Of a DNA stretch of 64,000 bases, positions 38,983-48,775 are shown piece after piece. Both the position numbers and the translations under genes were made by a program. The notes below the pieces were generated by a model that was not told the DNA's origin, ran no database searches, and saw only the letters and a list, made by a program, of their open reading frames with translations. This stretch comes from Xanthobacter flavus (GTDB lineage: Bacteria > Pseudomonadota > Alphaproteobacteria > Rhizobiales > Xanthobacteraceae): NCBI RefSeq assembly GCF_017875275.1, contig NZ_JAGGML010000001.1, positions 2,110,501 through 2,174,500 on the forward strand. The letters run 5' to 3'. Positions within the stretch are counted from its first letter, which is position 1, and each line of letters begins with the position of its first letter.

Positions 38983-39276
38983 ATGACCGAAGCGTCCACC
39001 ATCGTCGAGGACGTGGACGGCGTCTTCACCGCCGATCCCAACGGCGCCGACGGGTCCAGGGCGGAACTGATCGCCGAGACGACCCACGCCGAGCTCGCCG
39101 CGGCCAACGGCCCGGCCACCCTGCCCTTCGACCGCGCGCTGGTGGAGGTGATGGGAACCGCCCGGCACATCGAGCGGGTGCAGGTGGTGAACGGCCTCGT
39201 CCCCGGCCGCCTCACGGCGGCCCTGCGCGGCGAGCATGTGGGCACGCTCATCCACACGGCCGCCCGGCAGGCCTGA
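38983..39276 (+). pseudogene. mosA: mosA remnant: C-terminal third of molybdenum storage protein alpha subunit
   Basis: 97 residues from the ATG at 38983, 11 bp after mosB. After MTEAS it continues directly into sequence from deep within MosA (TIVEDVDGVFTADPNGADGS), then HIERVQVVNGLVPGRLTAAL and GEHVGTLI to the end. Full MosA is about 275 residues. The missing ~170 residues include the nucleotide-binding N-terminus and most molybdate-contact loops. The ATG and first codons resemble a MosA start, so an in-frame internal deletion is the simplest explanation. It cannot form a normal alpha subunit. Confidence 0.82.
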
Positions 39277-39313
39277 TCGCAGCCCCCTTTGAGGCGGTCC
39301 CGACCGACAGAAG

Positions 39314-39345
39314 ACCGCGCATCTCCGGCCGCGCGGTTTTTCTTT
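39314..39345 (+). terminator. Rho-independent terminator after mosA
   Basis: ACCGCGC (39314-39320), a 10-nt loop, then GCGCGGT (39331-39337) running into TTTTTCTTT. It closes the mos transcript 37 bp after the mosA stop. Confidence 0.8.
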
Positions 39346-39409
39346 GCCTGCCGCCGTTCGATGGCCCGCCTCAATCTTAGGCGAACCTAAATCTTGGGCA
39401 TCTCCACAC

Positions 39410-39425
39410 TGCCCCGGCCCTTGCA
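39410..39425 (+). promoter_or_regulatory. Possible sigma54 promoter for the globin operon (weak -24)
   Basis: TGCCCCGGCCCTTGCA has a perfect -12 half (TTGCA) at correct spacing, but the -24 element reads TGCCCC instead of TGGCAC. It lies about 90 bp upstream of the gene at 39517. A small palindrome (TTAGGCGAACCTAA, 39376-39389) precedes it. The nitrogen-fixation setting makes sigma54 control possible, but the match is incomplete. Confidence 0.3.
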
Positions 39426-39516
39426 CGGCGGGGAGCGCGTTCGTACCGTCGGGATACAAGAGACGGTCCGGCACCGACTCCCGCCAGACGGGCAGGCTCC
39501 AGACGGGCGAGGCTTC

Positions 39517-39702
39517 ATGAAGTGGGACAAGGGCAACACGCCCATCATGCCGCGCATCGTGCCCGGCACGACAATCCGCATCCTGCCGCCCTGGCAGAAG
39601 ACCGGGCAGAAGCGCGCCAACCCGCTGCGCGGGCCATCCCTCCGCGTGATCGAGGCGGAGCGAACAGAGGCCGAACCCGTTGCGCAGGAGAAAAAGCCAT
39701 GA
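39517..39702 (+). CDS. Small protein coupled to the truncated-haemoglobin gene
   Basis: 61 residues from the ATG at 39517, ending MKP-type overlap with the next start (ATGA at 39699-39702). It begins MKWDKGNTPIMPRIVPGTTI and continues RILPPWQKTGQKRANPLRG: basic, proline-rich, with one Trp pair and no cysteine. I do not recognise the family. Translational coupling implies a shared role with the globin fusion. The region before it (39346-39516) holds the terminator tail and a weak promoter candidate. Confidence 0.6.
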   Translation: MKWDKGNTPIMPRIVPGTTIRILPPWQKTGQKRANPLRGPSLRVIEAERTEAEPVAQEKKP

Positions 39703-40499
39703 AGGCGGACACGACGCGCGCTGATGCCGATCGCGCGTCCACCGACTTCGCCGGCTACGCCTTTACTTCCGTGGACGCCGCGCCACCGCGCCCCGGCCTC
39801 TTCATCCTCACCCGCGCCATCGCCGGGCGGCCGTTACCGCTTTATGTGGGCGAGGGGGAGGATATAGCCGCCGCCCTCGCCGCCTTCCGCGCGGCCAACC
39901 CCAGGGAAGCGGGGGTGGCAGACGGCCTCTTCGTGCTCGACCGCCCCATGGCGCGGGTACGCCAGCATACGCTGCGCGATATCGTTTCGAGCTTCGACCC
40001 GCCGCTGAACGTTGCGCACCGCAAGGCCCCCGCCGCGCCGGAACTCGCGGCCCTGGTGGAAGACCGCGGCGCCGGGCTGGGCGGACTCAACGAGCAGCCG
40101 GGCACGGCGCTCTCCGTCACCGAGGACGACCTCAAGCGGCTGGTGGAAAGCTTCTACGGCCGTGCCGCCGCCGATCCGCTGCTCGGCCCGGTCTTCGCCC
40201 GCGCCATCCCGGACTGGGAGGGGCATTACCAGATCGTGCAGAACTTCTGGTCGCGCACATTGCTCGGCACGACGCGCTATTCGGGCATGCCGTTCGCCGC
40301 GCACATCCCGCTCCAGCTGAAGCCGGAGCATTTCACCCGCTGGGTGACGCTATTCGGGGAGACGGCGGTGGAGGTGCTGGAGCCCGTGGCGGCGGCGCGG
40401 GCCATCGCCAAGGTGGAGCACATGAGCACCTGCTTCCAGGCCGGGCTGTTTCCGCCCGACCTTGGCGCGGGCCAGGCCAACGGGCCGCACGCGGGATAG
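39699..40499 (+). CDS. Fusion of an unknown N-terminal domain with a group III truncated haemoglobin
   Basis: 266 residues from the ATG at 39699, with GCAGGAGAAAAAG upstream. Residues 145-260 are a group III truncated globin: LKRLVESFYGRAAADPLLGP, YQIVQNFWSRTLLG, then YSGMPFAAHIPLQLKPEHF with the probable proximal His, and W-TLFGE. The N-terminal ~120 residues (FILTRAIAGRPLPLYVGEGE; VLDRPMARVRQHTLRDIV) form a separate compact domain whose YVGEG resembles a GIY-YIG-like fold, a weak impression. Globins of this class bind O2 or NO. With nifA and mos genes nearby, a role in oxygen or NO handling during nitrogen fixation is inference. Confidence 0.72.
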   Translation: MKADTTRADADRASTDFAGYAFTSVDAAPPRPGLFILTRAIAGRPLPLYVGEGEDIAAALAAFRAANPREAGVADGLFVLDRPMARVRQHTLRDIVSSFDPPLNVAHRKAPAAPELAALVEDRGAGLGGLNEQPGTALSVTEDDLKRLVESFYGRAAADPLLGPVFARAIPDWEGHYQIVQNFWSRTLLGTTRYSGMPFAAHIPLQLKPEHFTRWVTLFGETAVEVLEPVAAARAIAKVEHMSTCFQAGLFPPDLGAGQANGPHAG

Positions 40500-40501
40500 G
40501 C

Positions 40502-41020
40502 TCAACCCTGGGCGAAACGGCGGAACTGCTTCACCACCTCGATATAGACGTCGCGCTTGAAGGGGATGATGAGGTCGACCACCGCGTCGATATTCTCCCA
40601 GCGCCACTCCATGAACTCCGGCTTGTGCTGGCCGCCGCCGGGGCGAAGGATATCGATCTCGCCATCCGCGCCGGTGAAGCGCAGGGCGTACCATTTCTGC
40701 GTCTGGCCCCGGTAGCGCCCCTTCCAGGCCTCGCCGGCGACGCGGCCGGGCAAATCGTAGGACAGCCACTCCTCCACTTCGCCGAGCTTGGTCACCGAGC
40801 GGATGGAGGTCTCCTCATAAAGCTCGCGCAAGGCGGCCGCGAAAGGGTCCTCGCCCTTGTCGATGCCGCCCTGAGGCATCTGCCAGGAATGGGTGGCGTC
40901 CACATGCTCCGGCCCGCCGAGGCGCCGGCCGATGAACACCTTGCCGGCGGCGTTGAACACGCACAGGCCCACGCACGGGCGGTAGGGCAAATCCGGGTGC
41001 TTCTCGTGCTTCTTCGACAT
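40502..41020 (-). CDS. rppH: RNA pyrophosphohydrolase RppH (Nudix)
   Basis: A 172-residue Nudix hydrolase of the RppH/IalA group, which removes pyrophosphate from 5' ends of RNA to start decay, and can cleave dinucleoside polyphosphates. The Nudix box is [20 protein letters not shown] (Thr in place of the final Gly). It starts with [19 protein letters not shown] and has the RppH-specific WLSYDLP and KWYALRF. It is convergent with the globin gene; the two stops are 2 bp apart. Confidence 0.94.
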   Translation of the reverse strand: MSKKHEKHPDLPYRPCVGLCVFNAAGKVFIGRRLGGPEHVDATHSWQMPQGGIDKGEDPFAAALRELYEETSIRSVTKLGEVEEWLSYDLPGRVAGEAWKGRYRGQTQKWYALRFTGADGEIDILRPGGGQHKPEFMEWRWENIDAVVDLIIPFKRDVYIEVVKQFRRFAQG

Positions 41021-41147
41021 GGCGGCGGCCCTGGTGAAATGACGTATCCCCTGATGACGCGCCCCGCCCCGCCGCGCAAGGTGCGGCGGGCAGCGGGACG
41101 CTCAAGGACGTAGCGTCAATGGGCGGCGCGGTGGCGCGCAGTTTCCA

Positions 41148-41777
41148 TTAATGGGCCGCGCGGTGGCGCGGCAGGGCGGTGGAGCCCCAGGCACGGATGG
41201 AGGCCCAGGTGCGCCGCTCCAGCTGGAACTGGTCCACAGGCACCGAGGCGCGCAGCGCCTTCACGCGGCACAGGCCGACGCCCGACCACTGGAAGCCGCA
41301 CTTCTCCAGCACCCGGCGCGAGGCCGGATTGACCACGCGGGCGGAGCCGAGGAGGAGCGAGACATCGGTCTCGGAGAAGGCGTAGTCGATGACCGCGCGG
41401 ACGGCCTCGGTGGCAATGCCCCGGCCCCAGAACTGCTCGCCGATCCAGTAGCCGATCTCGGGCGCGGGCTCGGGCGGGCGGCGGCCGTAGCTGACCATGC
41501 CGGCGAAGGCCGGATGGCCCTCGCCCTTGAGGAAGACGGCGAAGGTGGCGCCATCGGGCACGGCGGCCAGCGTCTCGACGAAGGCGTGGGCGTCGGACGG
41601 CTTGTACGGGAACGGCAGGTTCGCGGTCATCTCCGCGATCCGGCGGTTGTTGGCGAGCTCCGCGACGGCAGCAACGTCCTCGATATGCGGCGCGCGGAGC
41701 ACGAGCCGCTCGGTTTCGAGGACGGGGATACAGCTCTCCGCGAGCGGCGCTCCGGACGGCGTTTCGCACAGGGTCAT
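41148..41777 (-). CDS. GNAT-family N-acetyltransferase (RimJ/RimL type)
   Basis: 209 residues from the ATG at 41777, with GAGGAG just upstream. The acetyl-CoA site is IGYWIGEQFWGRGIATEAV. LETERLVLRAPHIEDVAAVA at the start and GSARVVNPASRRVLEKCGF near the end are typical of the RimJ/RimL group, which acetylates protein N-termini or small molecules. The target is unknown. A 23-bp near-duplicate of its 3' end lies at 41116-41138. Confidence 0.87.
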   Translation of the reverse strand: MTLCETPSGAPLAESCIPVLETERLVLRAPHIEDVAAVAELANNRRIAEMTANLPFPYKPSDAHAFVETLAAVPDGATFAVFLKGEGHPAFAGMVSYGRRPPEPAPEIGYWIGEQFWGRGIATEAVRAVIDYAFSETDVSLLLGSARVVNPASRRVLEKCGFQWSGVGLCRVKALRASVPVDQFQLERRTWASIRAWGSTALPRHRAAH

Positions 41778-41804
41778 GGCAGGCTCCTCAAGGGCACAGA
41801 CGAA

Positions 41805-41841
41805 GAAAAACCGGGGAGAGGGTTGTCCCGTCTTCCCGGTT
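41805..41841 (-). terminator. Terminator after rpmA
   Basis: On the minus strand AACCGGG and CCCGGTT enclose a loop with a small inner stem (GGG-ACAA-CCC), followed by TTTCTTCG. It lies 85 bp after the rpmA stop and just before the acetyltransferase gene. Confidence 0.6.
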
Positions 41842-41925
41842 CGTGTCTGAGCGTTGAGAGGCCTGCTCAGGCGCCCACCGGATCGACGAGACCGGCGGGA
41901 TCCTGCATTTATCAGGTCTCGCCGT

Positions 41926-42198
41926 TTATTCGGCCGCCTCGGCGGCGGCAGGAACGACCGATACGTAGGTGCGGTCGTTGGCTTTGGTGCTGAAGGACAC
42001 TTTGCCTTCGATGAGCGCGAAGAGGGTATGGTCCTTGCCCATGCCCACGTTCGTGCCGGGATGCCATTTGGTGCCACGCTGGCGCACGATGATGTTGCCG
42101 GCGATGACGTCCTGGCCGCCGAAGCGCTTCACGCCAAGACGGCGACCGTCGGAATCGCGACCGTTACGGGACGAGCCGCCTGCCTTTTTATGAGCCAT
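41926..42198 (-). CDS. rpmA: 50S ribosomal protein L27
   Basis: 90 residues: [20 protein letters not shown], then [20 protein letters not shown], full length for L27. It follows rplU by 21 bp in the standard rplU-rpmA operon. The N-terminal tail reaches the peptidyl-transferase centre. Confidence 0.98.
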   Translation of the reverse strand: MAHKKAGGSSRNGRDSDGRRLGVKRFGGQDVIAGNIIVRQRGTKWHPGTNVGMGKDHTLFALIEGKVSFSTKANDRTYVSVVPAAAEAAE

Positions 42199-42219
42199 TG
42201 TTGCTCTCCTCGTTCTCGA

Positions 42220-42567
42220 TCAGGCGCCGACGCCGGCGGCGTCAGCCTTGACGCTCTCGCCCAGGCCGGAAATCTCGGTGATGCGCACGACGGTGAGGTC
42301 GGCGCGGAAGCCGCGCTTGCGGCGGGAATTCTGCCGGCGGCGCTTCTTGAAGGCGATCACCTTGTCGCCGCGGGTGTGCTCGACGATCTCGCCGGTCACG
42401 ACCGCGCCATCCACGTGGGGCGCGCCGATGGCGACGGAAGAGCCGCCCAGCATCAGCACCGGGAAGGTGAAGATCGCGCCGACCTCGGCGTCGAGGTGGT
42501 CGATGGTGATCTTGTCGGCGGCGGCAACGCGATACTGCTTGCCGTTTGCCTTGATGACCGCGAACAT
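42220..42567 (-). CDS. rplU: 50S ribosomal protein L21
   Basis: 115 residues from the ATG at 42567 (MFAVIKANGKQYRVA). It has the L21 core GDKVIAFKKRRRQNSRRKRG followed by FRADLTVVRITEI, and a short alphaproteobacterial tail. It is the first gene of the rplU-rpmA operon, with a good sigma70 promoter about 100 bp upstream. Confidence 0.97.
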   Translation of the reverse strand: MFAVIKANGKQYRVAAADKITIDHLDAEVGAIFTFPVLMLGGSSVAIGAPHVDGAVVTGEIVEHTRGDKVIAFKKRRRQNSRRKRGFRADLTVVRITEISGLGESVKADAAGVGA

Positions 42568-42663
42568 TCTTGTCTCGCTTTCGTGTTCAGCCACGCCTCA
42601 GGGACGGGCTTCTTCGGTCGGTTTTTCGGGATGCAGGCCCGTTGGCCCGCGCGAAGGTGGTCC

Positions 42664-42690
42664 GATATACGCCACGCCCCGAAAAGTCAA
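42664..42690 (-). promoter_or_regulatory. Sigma70 promoter of rplU-rpmA
   Basis: On the minus strand TTGACT (42690-42685) and TATATC (42669-42664) are separated by 15 bp, slightly short. It predicts a leader of about 90 nt before the rplU ATG. Confidence 0.6.
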
Positions 42691-42757
42691 CGCCGCTGGC
42701 CTTTATTGAGCTGCACAACCACCACGCCGAGCGCGGGCGGCCCACGCGTTCGCAGGC

Positions 42758-44008
42758 TCAGACGGGAGTTGCGGCGGCCCGCTTCAGGGCATCGGCGTCC
42801 ACCGGCAGCAGAACGGCCTCCGCCCGGTTCAGCACGTCGGCGAGGCGCGCGCGGGCGGCGGCGGCCAGGCCGGGGTCGTCGATCTGGGCCAGCGAACGGA
42901 GGGCGGCCACGAGCCTCAGCCCCACCTCCACCTGCCCGGCCCCATCGCGGGCGATGGGCCGGAAGGCGTCCTCCAGCATGTCGTCCATGGACAGCGCGGC
43001 GATGGTCACGTTGGCCGCGGCATTCTGGACGGGCAGGTTGCGGTCCGCACGCCAGCCCCAGAGAAGGCGGGTGAGGGTGCCGCTCACGTCGATCGCAGTG
43101 CCGGGGTCGTTGACGCCGGGCGACAGGGCCTTCGACGCGATCTCCGCCAGCACCACCATTCCGAACCGCGGGTCCTGCTCGAAGCTGCGCACGTCACCGA
43201 TGGTGACCGCCTGCCGCAGGGCATCTGCCAGCGCATCGTCGGGCGGCGCATCGAAGATGGCCAGCGGACGGACCGGATCGACGAAGGCGCCCGGCCGCAC
43301 GGCCAGGTGGCACCTGACGCCCTCGGGCAGAGCCGCCGAAAGCTGCCCCACATCCATGTGCTGCACGTATCCGATGGCGGAGGCAAAGACCGGATAGCCG
43401 GCCGGCGGAGGCCCATCGCGAACCGTCGCGCCAAGGCCGGGCCGGCGCGCGAAATCCTTCAGCGCCGCTGCGGTGGCCTGCTCGGTCCGGTCGATGATCT
43501 CGCCCATGCGCCCAAGGCGCGACACCCGGTCGATCCAGCGCAGGAGCGTTCCCACGACGACGGCGATGAGGACCACCGTCGCGGCGAAGAGCAGCAGCCG
43601 GCCGGCATCCGAATAGACACCGCCCACGCCGCCCACCAGCGCCACGATGGAAAACAGGAAGGCGCCCACGAAAACGCTGAGCGTGCGCTGGAGCGCCGCG
43701 TCCTCGATGAGGAGCGAGGTCGCGCGCGGCGTCGCAGCCTGCGCCGCCGCCGCGAGGACCGAGACGATGGCCGACAGGCTGAACGTGACCACCGCCAGCA
43801 TGCTGGACGCCATCACGGTGAGCACGGGCGCAAGACTGTCCGAGGCGAAGGTGAGGTAATCGGGCAGGGCATAGCCCGATGGCAGGGCAGCCGCCACAAG
43901 GACCACCGCGACGGCGGCAAGGCTGTAGGCGGAGGGCCAGAACCACAACCGATGGGCAAGGCGCTTGAGCTGGAACCGCACGCGCTCGCTCAGGATCGGG
44001 GGAATCAT
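42758..44008 (-). CDS. DUF2254 membrane protein
   Basis: 416 residues with four predicted membrane helices in the first 160 (AYSLAAVAVVLVAAALPSGY; MASSMLAVVTFSLSAIVSVL; LSVFVGAFLFSIVALVGG; LLLFAATVVLIAVVVGTLL), then a cytoplasmic part. DUF2254 features are FSLSAIVSVLAAAAQAATPR and FGMVVLAEIASKALSPGVND, then PGTA. The function is unknown. It lies between rplU and rpoN on the same strand but is probably a separate unit. Confidence 0.85.
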   Translation of the reverse strand: MIPPILSERVRFQLKRLAHRLWFWPSAYSLAAVAVVLVAAALPSGYALPDYLTFASDSLAPVLTVMASSMLAVVTFSLSAIVSVLAAAAQAATPRATSLLIEDAALQRTLSVFVGAFLFSIVALVGGVGGVYSDAGRLLLFAATVVLIAVVVGTLLRWIDRVSRLGRMGEIIDRTEQATAAALKDFARRPGLGATVRDGPPPAGYPVFASAIGYVQHMDVGQLSAALPEGVRCHLAVRPGAFVDPVRPLAIFDAPPDDALADALRQAVTIGDVRSFEQDPRFGMVVLAEIASKALSPGVNDPGTAIDVSGTLTRLLWGWRADRNLPVQNAAANVTIAALSMDDMLEDAFRPIARDGAGQVEVGLRLVAALRSLAQIDDPGLAAAARARLADVLNRAEAVLLPVDADALKRAAATPV

Positions 44009-44142
44009 GCTGGCTCCGGGCTGAGGGCGTCACGCGGGTCCGGCCGTGCCGACGGCACGTCGCCCCGCTCCACTCGGGACGGGAAGCTTGGCTGAAGGCG
44101 TCCGGTTGCACGCGGCCGATCACGAGGCCGTGATGGCTCCGG

Positions 44143-45702
44143 TCAGCTCGCCTGGCTGCGCAGCGCCATCTTTTCGCGGCGGCGCTGGACCGAGGACGGG
44201 ATGTTCATGCCCTCCCGGTACTTGGCAACGGTGCGGCGGGCGATGTCGATGCCCTCGTCCTTCAGCTTCTGCACCAGCGTATCGTCGGAGAGCACGTCCT
44301 CCGGCCTTTCGGCCTCGATCAGAATCTTGATGCGGTGGCGCACCGATTCCGCCGAATGCGCCTCGCCGCCGCCCGAGGCGGAGATGGCGGAGGAAAAGAA
44401 GAACTTCATCTCCACCACGCCGCGCGGGGTCGAGATGTATTTGTTGGAGGTTACGCGCGAGACGGTGGATTCGTGCATGCCGATGGCATCCGCCACCGTG
44501 CGCAGGTTGAGCGGCCGCAGGTAGCGCACGCCGTGCAGCAGGAAGGCGTCCTGCTGGCGCACGATCTCGCTCGCCACCTTCAGGATGGTGCGGGCGCGCT
44601 GGTCCAGCGAGCGGGTCAGCCAGCTCGCGCTCTGCAGGCAGTCGGCGAGGAAGCTCTTCTCTTCCTGCGACTTGGCGTGCTTGACCACGGTGGCGTGGTA
44701 GCTCTGGTTCACCAGCACCCTAGGCAGGGTCTCGGAATTCAGTTCCACGATCCAGGTGCCGTCGGCGCCGGGGCGGACATAGACATCCGGCACCAGCGGA
44801 TGGACGACGCCCGAGCCGAACGCCAGCCCCGGCTTCGGATCGAGCCGGCGGATCTCGCCGATCATGTCCGCGAGGTCCTCGTTGTCCACGCCGCAGATGC
44901 GCTTCAGCGCGTTGCGGTCGTGGCGGGCGAGGAGTTCGAGATTGGCGACCAGCGCCTGCATGGCGGGGTCGAAGCGGTCGCGGTCGCGCAGCTGGATGGC
45001 GAGGCATTCGGCGAGGTTGCGGGCGCCGACGCCGGAGGGCTCGAAGGTCTGGATGAGCTTGAGCACCGCTTCCACCTCGGCGCGCGGCACGCCGAACTGC
45101 CCGGCGAGGAGGTCGAGGTCGCCGGTGAAATATCCGGTCTCGTCGATGAGCCCGATGACGTTGATGCCGATCAGCTTGCGGGCGGGGTCGTTCACCGCGA
45201 CGGAGAGCTGCGCTTCCAGATGGTCGGCCAGCGTGGTCTCGGCGGTGAGGAAGGCTTCCGGATTGTAATCGTCGCCCCGCTCGCCGCCGCCGCTCCACTC
45301 GCCCATGGAGGGGCTGGAGGCGGTGGAGCCGCCGCCGGAGACGCCACGGTCGGCGGGGGCGTCATCGGGGAAGACGTTGCCAAGGTCGGTGTCGAGGCGG
45401 GTCTCCATGGCGGCCCGGCTCTGCTCGTTTTCCTGGCCGGTCCAGTCGCTGGCCGGGGGCGGCTCGCCGTCGAGGCCGCCGCGGGCCATCTCCTCACCTC
45501 GCGTCTCGCGCACCTCCGGCTGCGGATCGGACCCGCTCGTTTCGCCCTCGGTGATGCGCTCCAGCAGCGGATTGCGCTCCAGCTCGGCCTCCACATAGGC
45601 CACCAGCTCCATGTTGGAGAGCTGCAGCAGCTTAATGGCCTGCATCAGCTGCGGCGTCATCACCAGAGACTGGCTCTGCCGGAACTCCAGCTTGGGGCTC
45701 AT
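44143..45702 (-). CDS. rpoN: RNA polymerase sigma-54 factor RpoN
   Basis: 519 residues from MSPKLEFRQSQSLVMTPQLM (an ATG two codons upstream is also open). Region I is glutamine/leucine-rich (QLMQAIKLLQLSNMEL), region II acidic, and region III has the core-binding domain. The HTH is HESTVSRVTSNKYI, and the RpoN box reads ARRTVAKYREGMNIPSS. It is needed for NifA- and HoxA-dependent promoters, including the hupS one here. It follows lptB by 43 bp. The usual downstream hpf and ptsN genes are absent. Confidence 0.97.
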   Translation of the reverse strand: MSPKLEFRQSQSLVMTPQLMQAIKLLQLSNMELVAYVEAELERNPLLERITEGETSGSDPQPEVRETRGEEMARGGLDGEPPPASDWTGQENEQSRAAMETRLDTDLGNVFPDDAPADRGVSGGGSTASSPSMGEWSGGGERGDDYNPEAFLTAETTLADHLEAQLSVAVNDPARKLIGINVIGLIDETGYFTGDLDLLAGQFGVPRAEVEAVLKLIQTFEPSGVGARNLAECLAIQLRDRDRFDPAMQALVANLELLARHDRNALKRICGVDNEDLADMIGEIRRLDPKPGLAFGSGVVHPLVPDVYVRPGADGTWIVELNSETLPRVLVNQSYHATVVKHAKSQEEKSFLADCLQSASWLTRSLDQRARTILKVASEIVRQQDAFLLHGVRYLRPLNLRTVADAIGMHESTVSRVTSNKYISTPRGVVEMKFFFSSAISASGGGEAHSAESVRHRIKILIEAERPEDVLSDDTLVQKLKDEGIDIARRTVAKYREGMNIPSSVQRRREKMALRSQAS

Positions 45703-45745
45703 CGCCATGAGGCGGCCCCCGCGATCTCGATGGCGGGCGCGGTGC

Positions 45746-46819
<1,074 letters not shown>

Positions 46820-47051
46820 GGACAGGACGTTCAACGCGACCTCCGGAAACCCGGCCCCCAGAATGGAAGGTTTAGAACGTCCCAGCCGGGGATGCAACGC
46901 CTCCATGCAAGAGGCGGGCCGCATTCAAGGGCAAGAGTCGGGGAGACTCGCGGAAATGCGATTAGTCAATTGAAACTAAAGAGAAATGATTTTACTTGAC
47001 ACGCACGTGACAGATGGCGGGGGGCGGCCCAAGGGTGCCCGCCCCGCACGC

Positions 47052-47696
47052 TCAGCGCTTGGGCGGCTGTTGCCCACCCTGCGGGGCGTTGGGTTTCTCC
47101 GCGTCCTTCAGGCTGCCGGGGACGATGAGGCTCTCCACCCGGCCACCCTCGAACTTGGACACACCGCTCACCAGGTCCACCACCAGCCTCTGGCCACGGA
47201 TGACGTTCGGACCCTGGGTCAGCACCACGGGCTTGCCCACCATGGTGACGGTGTTGGTCTTCATGTCGAAGACGCCGCTGTCGCCGGTGGCCGTCTGCTC
47301 CTTGGTCTTCACCACCACGCCGCCGGTGGCCTCCAGCTTCTTGATCTGGCCCTTCTGGGCCGGATCGGTGCCGGCCTGCGGGGTGCCGCCAGCCTGTCCG
47401 TCCACCGAGCCCTCGTAATAGACGAGCAGGTCCTTGGAGCGCAGCGTGGTGTCGCCCTGGGTCACCAGCACGTTGCCGGAGAAGACCGCCACCTTGTCCT
47501 TGTCCCGCACCTCCAGCCCGTCGGCGTTGATGCGGACCGGCTGGTCGCGGTTGCGGGCGAACCCCTGCAGCGCGTTGGGAACATTGGAGCTGGGCGCCTG
47601 CGCCAACGCCGGGCCGGTGACGAGAACGGCCGCCAGCCCCAGAACGAGTATTGAAACCGGAAGGCGGCCGGAAACGGCCGTCGCAAGACGCATCAT
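47052..47696 (-). CDS. lptA: LptA, periplasmic LPS-transport protein
   Basis: 214 residues from the ATG at 47696, overlapping the lptC stop (ATGA). A signal peptide (SILVLGLAAVLVTGPALAQA) is followed by the OstA/LptA beta-jellyroll: PVRINADGLEVRDKDKVAVF, SGNVLVTQGDTTLRS, and VTMVGKPVVLTQGPNVIRGQ. LptA bridges LptC and LptD across the periplasm. The Pro/Gln-rich tail is unstructured. The gap to lptB (46820-47051) has no obvious gene. Confidence 0.92.
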   Translation of the reverse strand: MMRLATAVSGRLPVSILVLGLAAVLVTGPALAQAPSSNVPNALQGFARNRDQPVRINADGLEVRDKDKVAVFSGNVLVTQGDTTLRSKDLLVYYEGSVDGQAGGTPQAGTDPAQKGQIKKLEATGGVVVKTKEQTATGDSGVFDMKTNTVTMVGKPVVLTQGPNVIRGQRLVVDLVSGVSKFEGGRVESLIVPGSLKDAEKPNAPQGGQQPPKR

Positions 47697-48598
47697 GGAG
47701 CAGGAACCGGACGTCGCGGAGGAAGGGGAGCCGGCGCCAGCGCCGGCGCGGCGGACGGCGCGGAAGGCGCGTCGGCGTGGGGTACGGAGAAAGCGCCACC
47801 GGCGGCCGGGGCGACGGGCGTCGCTTCGGCGGCGCGGGCCGGGGAGCCAGCCGAATGCGCCGTGGCGCCAGCAGGGGGAGAGGCGGCGCCGGGCGTGGCC
47901 GCCGCTCCGTCCGGCTTCTGGCCGGGCAGGTTGTTCAGGCGGAAGTCGAGCTGCACATGGCCCTGGAACAGGGCCCGCGCGCCGCGATCGGTCACGTCCA
48001 GCCGGTCGGCCACCAGCTTGCCGTCGAGATAGGTGAAGACCACCGGCTTGGCGGTGGCGATGGTGCCGGCCTTGATGTCCACCTGGGCGTCTTCCAGCTT
48101 GCCGCCGTAGCCGCCGTTCATGGCGAGGTCCACGCCATCGCCCAGCGTGATGAACTGCTTCTTGGTGTCGAAGCTGCCGGTCCTGGCGTTGACGCTGGCC
48201 CAGCCCTTGTCGGCCAGTTCCAGCCGCGCCTCGATGTCGGCAAGCTCGATCACGTCCGGACGGGTCAGGTCCTGAACCGCCGTGCGGGCGGTGATGCGGT
48301 AGCCGCGATTGTCGTCGGTGAAGCCGGAGAGCTTGGGCAGCTCCATGGTCAGGCGCGAGCCCGACAAGGTGAGGTGGCCGATATCGAACGGCAGGTCGAT
48401 GGAGAGCTTCAGTCGCGAGAGGATGGACACCGCGCCGATGCCGATGACCGCCACGATGATGGTGAGCGGCACCAGCCGCTTGATCCAGCGCACGCGCGTG
48501 CTGTGCCGCCGCGCCTTCCTGAAGTCGGGCGGGGGTGGCGGGGCGAAGGCTTCGGCCTCCCGCGCATCGAAATCGTGTGGCGGCACGTGTCGGTTCAT
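47693..48598 (-). CDS. lptC: LptC, LPS-transport bitopic membrane protein
   Basis: 301 residues from the ATG at 48598. The cytoplasmic segment is proline-rich and followed by one membrane helix (LVPLTIIVAVIGIGAVSILS) and a periplasmic jellyroll domain (YRITARTAVQDLTRPDVIEL). The last ~70 residues are Ala/Pro-rich and likely disordered, a lineage-specific extension. It is coupled to lptA. Confidence 0.88.
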   Translation of the reverse strand: MNRHVPPHDFDAREAEAFAPPPPPDFRKARRHSTRVRWIKRLVPLTIIVAVIGIGAVSILSRLKLSIDLPFDIGHLTLSGSRLTMELPKLSGFTDDNRGYRITARTAVQDLTRPDVIELADIEARLELADKGWASVNARTGSFDTKKQFITLGDGVDLAMNGGYGGKLEDAQVDIKAGTIATAKPVVFTYLDGKLVADRLDVTDRGARALFQGHVQLDFRLNNLPGQKPDGAAATPGAASPPAGATAHSAGSPARAAEATPVAPAAGGAFSVPHADAPSAPSAAPALAPAPLPPRRPVPAP

Positions 48599-48775
48599 GG
48601 CCCTGTTCCGGCGGCGGGCCTGCCCCGCTGGCGCCTGTTCGCGGCTGCACACCCACACAAGCGGGCGTCCGGCGCGTCGCCCCACGCGCGGGGTCCAAGG
48701 TGTCCGAAATGGCGCCCAGAGGCAAGGGCCGCGCCCAAGCCTCTGGGATACAATGCTTTTATGCGCGCGGCCCGG

